Source: Bradyrhizobium sp. ISRA464 (GTDB taxonomy: Bacteria; Pseudomonadota; Alphaproteobacteria; Rhizobiales; Xanthobacteraceae). Taken from it: 64,000 nt of DNA. The position numbers were made by a program, and so were the translations under genes. The DNA lies in the NCBI RefSeq assembly GCF_029910095.1, contig NZ_CP094526.1, forward strand, positions 1,922,001-1,986,000, read 5' to 3'. Below the pieces are notes generated by a model. That model ran no database searches and was not told the origin of the DNA. It saw only the letters and a program-made list of their open reading frames with translations. Below are positions 53,454 to 64,000 of this stretch, in pieces (the first letter of the stretch is position 1; the number at the start of each line of letters is the position of its first letter).

Positions 53454-55208
53454 CTATCCGATGTGCCAGCGCACCGACCACGGCGCGATGCGGTCCGACG
53501 ATGCATGACCCCAGATCAGGCGTCCCGTCGGCTGAACCGCGCTTGCGATCTCCCGGTCCGACAGGTTGACCGCAAGCTGCAGGGTGCTCCCATCGCCCAT
53601 CGTCCAATGTGCGGTCAGCAGATCGCCCGTGATGCGAGCATCGCCGAAGCGAGCGGCCGCGAGCCGCGGCGCGATCTCGCGGCGGCGGACGGCGAGCAGG
53701 TCGCGCACCAGTGCCAGCCGCGCGCGGCCCGGGCTGTGGTCGAGGGCCGTCCAGTCAAGCACGGCCGATCGCAGGGTGTCGTCGGCGAGCGGATCTGGAA
53801 TGTCGTCGCCATATTTCGCGTAGGCCCAGGCGAACTCCTTGCGCCGGCCCTTGCGAACCGCGTTGGCCAGATCGCCCTTGAAATCGCAGAAGAACGGAAA
53901 CGGTGACGTCGCGCCCCATTCCTCGCCCATGAACAGCATCGGCGTCGTTGGCGCGATCAGCGTGACCGCCAGCGCGGCCGCGACCGCTTCCGGCTTTGCG
54001 ACGCTCACGAGACGATCGCCCAGCGGCCGGTTGCCGATCTGGTCGTGGTTCTGCAGGAAGTTGATGAAGCAGGTCGGCGACAGCGCGCCGCTCGGCTCGC
54101 CGCGGGCCTTGCCGCCCCAGAAGGTCGAGACCTCGCCCTGATAGACATAGCCGGAGGCCAGCGCACGCGCCAGATCCTGCTTCGGCGCGCGCCGATAGTC
54201 GCCGTAATAGCCCTGCGTTTCGCCGGTCAGGATCACGTGCCAGGCGTGGTGATAATCGTCGTTCCACTGTCCGCGGTACTTGCCGCGCGGCGGGTCCTCC
54301 GTGGCGTCCAGCAGGCTTGCGATGTTATCGCCGTTTTCGAGCACGAGGTTGATATGCCGTCCGGTCTCCGCGGCGAGGCGTCCTGCCGCGTCGCTGAGAT
54401 CGTGCAGGACGGAGACTTCGCCGGCTTCCACAATGGTGTTGACGGCATCGAGCCGCAGCCCGTCGAAGCGATAGTCGCGCAGCCAGTTCAATGCGTTGCC
54501 GATCGCGAAGGCGCGCACTTCGGGTACGCGATAATCGATCGCGCTGCCCCATGGCGTGTGTGCATCGCTGAAGAATGAGGGTGCATAGCGGCCGAGGTAA
54601 TTCCCCTCGGGCCCGAAGTGATTGTAGACCACGTCGAGCATCACCATCAGGCCGCGCAGATGCGCCTCGTCAATCAGCGTCTTCAGGTCGTCGGTGCGTC
54701 CATAGGCGCTGTCGGGGGCGTACCACAACACGCCATCATAGCCCCAGTTGCGGCGGCCTGCGAAATCCGCGAGCGGCATCAATTCCAGCGTGGTGATGCC
54801 GGTCGCGACAAGATGATCGAGCTTGTCGATCATGGCACGATAGGTGCCCTCGGGCGTGAAGGTGCCGACATGAGCCTCGAGAATGACGGCTTCATGCCAG
54901 GGCCGCCCGCGCCATCCCGTCGCGCGCCATTTGAAGGCCGCGTGATCGATCACCTCGCTCGGGCCGAACACGTCATCCGGCTGGAACGCGGAGGCCGGAT
55001 CGGGGACGTCGACCTCGTCATCGATGCGAAATTTGTAGCGCGTGCCGACCCCTGCGCCCGGTATCTCGGCGACGTACCAGCCGCCTGCGTCACGTGTGAG
55101 CGCATGGGGCTTCTCGAGCAGGAGGTCGACGCGCTTTGCCGCCGGCGCCCACAGCCGAAAGCGCGCGCCGTCGGATGTCAGCTGCGGACCGAAATGCTGC
55201 GCATTCAT
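53454..55208 (-). CDS. treZ: Maltooligosyl trehalose trehalohydrolase
   Basis: 584 residues from ATG 55208. N-terminal beta-sandwich (FRLWAPAAKRVDLLLE), GH13 with VVYNHFGPEGNYLG, nucleophile Asp in FDGLRLDAVNTI, Glu in LVLENGDN and Asp in FLQNHDQIGNR. It releases trehalose from TreY product. Its ATG overlaps the glgX stop (ATGA). Confidence 0.95.
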   Translation of the reverse strand: MNAQHFGPQLTSDGARFRLWAPAAKRVDLLLEKPHALTRDAGGWYVAEIPGAGVGTRYKFRIDDEVDVPDPASAFQPDDVFGPSEVIDHAAFKWRATGWRGRPWHEAVILEAHVGTFTPEGTYRAMIDKLDHLVATGITTLELMPLADFAGRRNWGYDGVLWYAPDSAYGRTDDLKTLIDEAHLRGLMVMLDVVYNHFGPEGNYLGRYAPSFFSDAHTPWGSAIDYRVPEVRAFAIGNALNWLRDYRFDGLRLDAVNTIVEAGEVSVLHDLSDAAGRLAAETGRHINLVLENGDNIASLLDATEDPPRGKYRGQWNDDYHHAWHVILTGETQGYYGDYRRAPKQDLARALASGYVYQGEVSTFWGGKARGEPSGALSPTCFINFLQNHDQIGNRPLGDRLVSVAKPEAVAAALAVTLIAPTTPMLFMGEEWGATSPFPFFCDFKGDLANAVRKGRRKEFAWAYAKYGDDIPDPLADDTLRSAVLDWTALDHSPGRARLALVRDLLAVRRREIAPRLAAARFGDARITGDLLTAHWTMGDGSTLQLAVNLSDREIASAVQPTGRLIWGHASSDRIAPWSVRWHIG

Positions 55209-57277
55209 GCGACCCCCGCAAACGCGAGCACCGAGCGTGGCGGCGCCTTGGTGTCGGCGCCGCCGGCGAATTGCTCGGGCATCTGCACCGTCTCGGTTGT
55301 GTTCAGAACCTGCTCCCAGGCTCTGATGTCTTTCATAACCGGCATTTTGAAGAGGATCTCCTCGGGGGCGGCATTCAGCACGATAAAGATCGGCGCCTGT
55401 CCTGGTTCCATCGGCCCGAGCACATAGGAGAGGAAGCGGCCTTCGGGGAATTTCCAGTCGGACTCCTTCATATCTTCCGATGCGGGCGTCAGCCACAGCA
55501 CGCCGTAGCTGCCGTCGGTGCGGCGGCCGTCGAGCCAGCGCTGGCAGCGGATCTGCCTGAAGCGGCGGCGTAGCCCGGTCAGATGCGCGATGAAGCCGGT
55601 GAAGTCGTCCTCGCTGCCGAGATTCACCCAGCCGATCCAGCCGGTCTCGTTGTCCTGGCAATAGGCGTTGTTGTTGCCGGCTTGCGTGTTCGCGACCTCG
55701 TCGCCGGCCAGGATCAGCGGCGTGCCCTGCGCGAGCAGCAGGCAGGCTAGCGCATTCTTCCTGAGCTGGCGGCGCAGCGCGTTGATCTTGGGATCGTCGG
55801 TCGGGCCCTCATGGCCGCAATTGTTGCTGTGATTGTCGTTCGAGCCGTCGCGATTATCCTCGCCGTTGGCTTCGTTGTGCTTCTCGTTGTAGCTGAACAG
55901 GTCGGCGAGCGTGAAGCCGTCATGCACGGTGATGTGGTTGACGCTGGCGCGGGTCGCGCGGTTATCGTGGTGAAACAGGTCCGAGGAGGCGGTCATGCGG
56001 CTCGAGATATCGCCGATCAGACTGCCTTCGCCGCTCCAGTAGCGTCGCATCGCGCTGCGATAGCGATCGTTCCATTCCGACCATTGCGACGGAAACGCGC
56101 CGACCTGGTAGCCGCCGAGGCCGAGATCCCAGGGCTCGGCGACGAGCTTCACGGTCGCCAGCACCGGGTCCTGGCGCACCGCGGTCAGGAACGGGTGCCC
56201 GCGGTCGAAACCGTTCGGCCCGCGCGCCAGCGTGGTGGCGAGGTCGAAGCGAAAGCCGTCGACATGGCAGACCTCGACCCAGTAGCGCAGCGAGTCCATC
56301 ACCATCTGCATCACGCGCGGATGGGTGAGGTTGACTGAGCTGCCGCAGCCGGTGAAGTCATCGTAGTAGCGCGGGTTCTCGCGGTTCAGCCAGTAATAGG
56401 AGGCGTTGTCGATGCCGCGGAAGCACAGCGTCGGGCCCATATGGTTGCCCTCGGCAGTGTGGTTGTAGACGACGTCGAGCAGCACCTCGATGCCGGCGTC
56501 GTGCAGCCGTGCCACCGTGGTGCGGAAGGAGTCGAGCGCATTGTCCTGCGCGTAGCGCGCCTCTGGCGCGAAGAAGGCGATTGTGTTGTAGCCCCAGTAA
56601 TTCGCCAGCTTCTTCTCGATCAGGATGCGGTCGTCGATCAGTCCGTGGATCGGCAACAGCTCGATCGTGGTGACGCCGAGCCGCTTGAGGTGGTCGATCA
56701 TCGCGGGCGACGATAGCCCTCCATAGGTGCCGCGCAGGCCCGGCGGCACGTCCTCGCGCCTCTGCGTCAAGCCCTTGACGTGGGCTTCATAGATGATGGT
56801 GTCTTCCCAGGGAATCTGCGGCCGGATCTCGCGGCGGCCCCAGTTGAAGGTCTCGTCGACCACCACCGCCTTCGGCATGCCGCGGGCGTTGTCGCGCCGG
56901 TCGAAGGAAAGGTCCTCGCGCGCGCTGCCGGTGCGGTAGGCGAAGTGCGCGTCGCTCCACACCAGCCGCCCGGCGAGCCGCTTGGCATAGGGATCGAGCA
57001 GCAGCTTGTTGGGATTGAAGCGGTGGCCGCGCTCCGGCGCGTAGGGCCCGTAGACACGATAGCCGTAGAGCTGGCCCGGCGAGACATCGTTGAGATAGCC
57101 GTGCCAGACGTCCTCGGTGCGCTCCGGCAGTTCGATCCGCTCGAGCTCGCGGCGGCCCTGACCGTCGAACAGGCACAGCTCCACCTTCTCCGCATTGGCG
57201 GAGAACAGCGCAAAATTGGTGCCCCTGCCGTCCCAGCTTGCACCAAGCCGCGAGGACGTCCCCTCGGTCAGTCGCAT
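55205..57277 (-). CDS. glgX: Glycogen debranching enzyme GlgX (isoamylase type)
   Basis: 690 residues. CBM48-like N-terminus (GTSSRLGASWDGRGTNFALF), GH13 with DVVYNHTAEGNHMGPTL, nucleophile Asp in VDGFRFDLATTL, acid/base Glu in VAEPWDLG, and VHDGFTLADLFSYNEKHNEA. Hydrolyses alpha-1,6 branches to release maltooligosaccharides for TreY. 3 bp separate it from glgB. Confidence 0.95.
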   Translation of the reverse strand: MRLTEGTSSRLGASWDGRGTNFALFSANAEKVELCLFDGQGRRELERIELPERTEDVWHGYLNDVSPGQLYGYRVYGPYAPERGHRFNPNKLLLDPYAKRLAGRLVWSDAHFAYRTGSAREDLSFDRRDNARGMPKAVVVDETFNWGRREIRPQIPWEDTIIYEAHVKGLTQRREDVPPGLRGTYGGLSSPAMIDHLKRLGVTTIELLPIHGLIDDRILIEKKLANYWGYNTIAFFAPEARYAQDNALDSFRTTVARLHDAGIEVLLDVVYNHTAEGNHMGPTLCFRGIDNASYYWLNRENPRYYDDFTGCGSSVNLTHPRVMQMVMDSLRYWVEVCHVDGFRFDLATTLARGPNGFDRGHPFLTAVRQDPVLATVKLVAEPWDLGLGGYQVGAFPSQWSEWNDRYRSAMRRYWSGEGSLIGDISSRMTASSDLFHHDNRATRASVNHITVHDGFTLADLFSYNEKHNEANGEDNRDGSNDNHSNNCGHEGPTDDPKINALRRQLRKNALACLLLAQGTPLILAGDEVANTQAGNNNAYCQDNETGWIGWVNLGSEDDFTGFIAHLTGLRRRFRQIRCQRWLDGRRTDGSYGVLWLTPASEDMKESDWKFPEGRFLSYVLGPMEPGQAPIFIVLNAAPEEILFKMPVMKDIRAWEQVLNTTETVQMPEQFAGGADTKAPPRSVLAFAGVA

Positions 57278-57280
57278 GGA

Positions 57281-59424
57281 TCAGCTTTCCGGTACGAGAA
57301 AGATCGCAGCCAGCGGCGGAATGGTCAGGCTCAGCTCGGGCGCGTCGCCCTCCGAGGCACGGACCTCGCCGACATTGCCGACATTGCTGCCGCCGTAATG
57401 CGCCGAGTCCGAATTGAGCACTTCGCGCCATTTGCCAGCGAACGGCACGCGGACACGGTAGTTGCGATAGACGTTGGGCGAGAAGTTCGCGACCACAAGG
57501 CAGCGGGCCCGCTCGCCGCTGCCCTTGCGAATCCAGGCGAACACGTTGTTGTCGGCGTCGTCGGTAACAACCCATTCGAAGCCGGCCGGATCGCAGTCGA
57601 GCTCGTGCAGCGCCGGCAGTGCGCGATAAAGGCGGTTGAGGTCGCGGACCAGATTCTGGACGCCGGAATGTCGCGGCTGTTCCAGCAGGTGCCAGTCCAG
57701 CGAGTGATCGTGGTCCCACTCGCGCTCCTGGCCGAATTCGCAGCCCATGAACATCAGCTTCTTGCCGGGGTGCCCGAACATGAAGCTGTAGTAGACGCGA
57801 AGATTGGCGAAGCGCTGCCAGTCGTCGCCGGGCATGCGTCCCAGGATCGAACGCTTGCCGTGCACGACCTCGTCATGCGACAGCGGCAGGATGAAGTTTT
57901 CCGAGAAAGCGTAGTGCAGACCGAACAGGATGTCGCCGTGATGATATTTGCGGTGGATGGGATCCTTGCCGATGTATTTCAGCGTGTCGTGCATCCAGCC
58001 CATGTTCCACTTGTAGCCGAAGCCGAGCCCGCCATATTCGACCGGCCGCGATACCTGCGGCCATGCGGTCGACTCTTCCGCCGCGGTCGTCGCCTGAGGG
58101 AAGTGCGCGAACACCTCGGTGTTGAAGCGGCGCAGGAAGTCGATGGCCTCAATGTTCTCGCGGCCGCCATACTTGTTCGGGATCCAGCCGCCGGCGGGGC
58201 GGCTGTAGTCGAGGTAGAGCATCGAGGCGACCGCATCGACGCGCAACCCGTCGACGCCGTAACGGTCGAGCCAGAACAGCGCATTCGACACCAGGAAATT
58301 GGTGATCTCGGTGCGCCCGTAATTGTAGATCAGCGTGCCCCAGTCGAGATGGCGGCCCTGCAGCGGGTTGGCGTGCTCATAGAGGGCGGTGCCGTCGAAA
58401 CGGCCGAGCCCGTGCGGGTCGTCGGGAAAATGCCCGGGGACCCAGTCGAGCAGCACGCCCAGCCCCTCGCGATGGCAGGCATTCACCAGCGCCGCGAAGT
58501 CGTCCGGCGAACCGAAGCGGCTGGTCGGCGCGAACAGGCCGGTCGGCTGGTAGCCCCAGGAGCCGTCGAACGGATGTTCGGTGACGGGCAGGAACTCGAC
58601 ATGCGTGAAACCCATATCCCTGATATAGCCGGGAAGCTGTTCCGCCATGTCGCGATAGGTCAGCCACTCGTTGCGACCCTTGCGCCGCCAGGAGCCGAGA
58701 TGGACCTCGTAGATCGAGACCGGCGATCGCAGCGCATTGACGGCGTCGGGGGCCGGGCGCGGACGCGGGATGGTGCGTTCGTCGAACACGATCGATGCGG
58801 TCTTCGGGCGGACCTCGGCCGCGAAGGCTAGTGGATCCGACTTTAACGGCAGATGCTGGCCGTTCTGTCCGATGATCTCGAACTTGTAGTGGTCGCCGAT
58901 GCGCGCACGCGGGATGAACAACTCCCAATAGCCGACGCCGCGGACCCGCATCGGGTGCCGCCGGCCATCCCAGAAGTTGAAGTCACCGACCACGCTAACG
59001 CGCCGCGCGTTCGGCGCCAGCAGCACGAAGCCGATGCCGTCGACGCCATCCAGCGTCATCGGGTGCGCGCCGAGCGTATCGTAGATGCGGAGATGCGTGC
59101 CTTCGCCGAGCAGATAGAGATCGAAGTCGCTCAGGATCGGCGGAAACCTGTAGGCGTCCTCGAACTCGACGACCTTGTCGCCGAAGCGCGCACGGAGCTG
59201 ATAGCGCGTGGAGCCGTTGGGCAGTGGGCCGGCGAACAGCCCTGCGTCATGAATCCGCGTGAGCGGCGCCGTCTCGCCATGCTCACCGATCGCTTCGACA
59301 TTGCTGGCGTCCGGCAGGAAGGCGCGCACGACGTTGCGGTCCCCCTCGACGTGGAGGCCGAGATAGTGAAAGGGATCCGAGTGGCGGCCCTCGATGATGG
59401 CATAGGCCTCGGCAGGCAGTTTGC

Positions 59425-59428
<4 letters not shown>
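57281..59428 (-). CDS. glgB: 1,4-alpha-glucan branching enzyme
   Basis: 715 residues. Two N-terminal beta-sandwich domains ([31 protein letters not shown]), then GH13 with DWVPGHFP, nucleophile Asp in [20 protein letters not shown], Glu in [11 protein letters not shown] and Asp in [10 protein letters not shown]. It creates alpha-1,6 branches in glucan. Start overlaps the treS stop (ATGA). Confidence 0.96.
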
Positions 59429-62730
<3,302 letters not shown>

Positions 62731-62740
62731 GACGGCTCCT

Positions 62741-64000
62741 TCAGGCCACGCAGCACAGCAGCCGCGCGGGATCGCGCTCGGGATCAATATGCAGGCGTAC
62801 ACCTCCCCATTCGAGTGTATGACGCTCGCCGGTGACGAGGTCTTCCACGGCAGCGACCGGACGGCGCGCATCGCCAGGGCCGACCCTGGTGTCCCCGAGT
62901 GGAAGCCAGATGTCGTGCACATCGGGTGACAATGCGATCACGGCCGCGATCACATTGGTCTGATCGACGGACTCCTTGACAAAGCCGATCACATTGCCGT
63001 CCTCGACGCCGATAAAGCGCAAATTGCTCGTCTGTTGCAGCGCTGAATTGCCGCGCCTGATCCGGTTGAGGGCCGCGACATACGGCCTGATGTTCCCGGG
63101 CTGTTCCCAGTCCCGAACCCTGATCTCGTATGTCTCGGCGTTGAGATATTCTTCCCGGCCGGGGACCGGGGCATGCTCCAGCAGCTCGAAGCCGCTGTAG
63201 ATGCCGTAATTGCTCGACAGCGTCGCGGCGAGCGCGAGACGCGACTTGAACATCCAGGATTCGCCGCTTTGCAGGTGGAAGGGCAGGATGTCGGGCGTGT
63301 TGACGAAGAAATTCGGCCGAAAGAAGTCGCGCTCGGGATGGGAGATCAATTCGCCGAGATACCGCTCGAGCTCCCAGCGCAGCGTGCGCCAGGCGAAGTA
63401 CGTATAGGACTGCGTGAAGCCGAGCTTTGCCAGGCCCTTCATCAGCTTCGGCCGCACCAAGGCGCCCGCCAGGAAGATGACCCCGGGATCGTGACGCTGC
63501 ACCTCGCGGATCAGCCATTCCCAGAAGCCCAGGGGCTTGGTGTGCGGATTGTCGACCCGGAAAATCCTGACGCCCTGGTCGACCCAGAACAGGACTACGT
63601 CACGCAGCGACTGCCACAACGCAGCAGCGTCCTCGCTTGCGAAGTCGGGATCGACGGCATCGTCTCGTCGCGGCCCGTCCTCGGCAGGGCGCATCGATCC
63701 GTCCGGGCGTCGCTTGAACCATTGCGGATGCTGCTTCAGCCAGGGGTGTTCAGGCGAGCACTGCACGGTGAAGTCGAGCGCGACCTCCATGTCATGCGTC
63801 CGGCTGGCTGCGACGAAGGCACGAAAATCCTCTAACGTGCCGAGTTCAGGGTGTACGGTGTCGTGGCCGCCATCCGCCGTGCCGATCGCGTAGGGGCTGC
63901 CGGGATCGCCGGGCTGCGCGGTTGCCGTATTGTTGCGGCCCTTGCGGTGCTCGCGTCCAATGGGGTGGATCGGCGCGAGCAGGACGACGTCGAAACCCAT
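62741..64000 (-). CDS. glgE: GlgE-family maltosyltransferase, C-terminal part, with altered active-site residues
   Basis: 420 codons visible, N-terminus outside the window. GH13_3 features: GREHRKGRNNT, YAIG, ALDFTVQCSPEHPW, VRIFRVDNPHTKP (nucleophile Asp150 of the visible part), FTQSYTYFAWR, FRPNFFVNTPDILP. However the acid/base position reads FLAGALVRP where GlgE proteins normally have LAEAFTRP, and the donor-phosphate loop reads AEDGPRRDD instead of AENPPKKY. The family moves maltosyl units from maltose-1-phosphate onto alpha-glucan. First visible gene of the operon. Confidence 0.85.
   Translation of the reverse strand: MGFDVVLLAPIHPIGREHRKGRNNTATAQPGDPGSPYAIGTADGGHDTVHPELGTLEDFRAFVAASRTHDMEVALDFTVQCSPEHPWLKQHPQWFKRRPDGSMRPAEDGPRRDDAVDPDFASEDAAALWQSLRDVVLFWVDQGVRIFRVDNPHTKPLGFWEWLIREVQRHDPGVIFLAGALVRPKLMKGLAKLGFTQSYTYFAWRTLRWELERYLGELISHPERDFFRPNFFVNTPDILPFHLQSGESWMFKSRLALAATLSSNYGIYSGFELLEHAPVPGREEYLNAETYEIRVRDWEQPGNIRPYVAALNRIRRGNSALQQTSNLRFIGVEDGNVIGFVKESVDQTNVIAAVIALSPDVHDIWLPLGDTRVGPGDARRPVAAVEDLVTGERHTLEWGGVRLHIDPERDPARLLCCVA

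Overview
The window is high-GC alphaproteobacterial chromosome, very probably Bradyrhizobium or a close Nitrobacteraceae relative. The evidence is the mix of genes (NAD-linked molybdenum formate dehydrogenase, a GlgE/TreS/TreYZ trehalose-glycogen operon, Ku/LigD, a PHA-granule-type small protein), several dispersed palindromic repeats of the type common in that genus, and many short ORFs I recognise as Bradyrhizobium conserved hypotheticals. No species assignment is possible from sequence reading alone. Layout: 0-6.1 kb is ordinary chromosome (a Fis-type regulator cut by the window edge, SDR dehydrogenase, J-domain protein, exported protein, NUDIX hydrolase, GNAT, FAD-linked 2-hydroxyacid dehydrogenase, Sua5/TsaC). 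6.2-10.1 kb is a compact accessory locus bounded by two tRNA genes (Pro-CGG on +, CAU anticodon on -) and holding two related integrase modules that face outward, each with a small gene overlapping the integrase start. 10.35-12.04 kb is an apparently complete IS1182-family element. 12.2-19.1 kb holds three orphan solute-binding proteins (Bug/TctC, TAXI and Leu/Ile/Val-binding types) and two MoeA-family genes, the second fused to a periplasmic-binding-protein-like domain. 19.1-23.0 kb is a degraded accessory stretch: dispersed repeats, an IS481-family remnant, short hypothetical genes and frameshifted relics. 23.0-33.9 kb is a molybdenum/formate region: mobA, fdhD, mobB, a canonical moeA, a TusA-like protein, an oxalate/formate-type MFS carrier, a small exported PsiF-like protein, then the two-gene NAD-dependent formate dehydrogenase. 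MobA, MobB and MoeA make and load the cofactor, FdhD sulfurates it, and FdsGB-FdsA use it to oxidise formate to CO2 with NAD+; the carrier may move the substrate. 34-37.7 kb is a minus-strand operon of amidohydrolase, DUF1097 membrane protein and gamma-glutamyltransferase-like enzyme, followed on its upstream side by a NarL-type two-component system with a perfect palindrome between them. 39.9-45.1 kb is a stress/membrane-quality cluster: Hsp20, a Lon protease, and a slipin/NfeD pair. 45.7 kb carries what looks like a deletion scar of the kdp potassium-uptake operon (start of kdpF joined to the end of kdpE). 46-50.6 kb has a lysine-rich DUF6496 protein, Ku and LigD (non-homologous end joining) and a PHA-type protein. 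50.7-64.0 kb is one minus-strand operon, glgE-treS/maltokinase-glgB-glgX-treZ-treY, for interconversion of trehalose, maltose-1-phosphate and alpha-glucan. The points most worth a second look are the altered active-site residues in GlgE, the two-copy structured repeat with compensatory base changes, the paired integrase locus with inverted tRNA T-arm cores, and the kdpF-kdpE scar.
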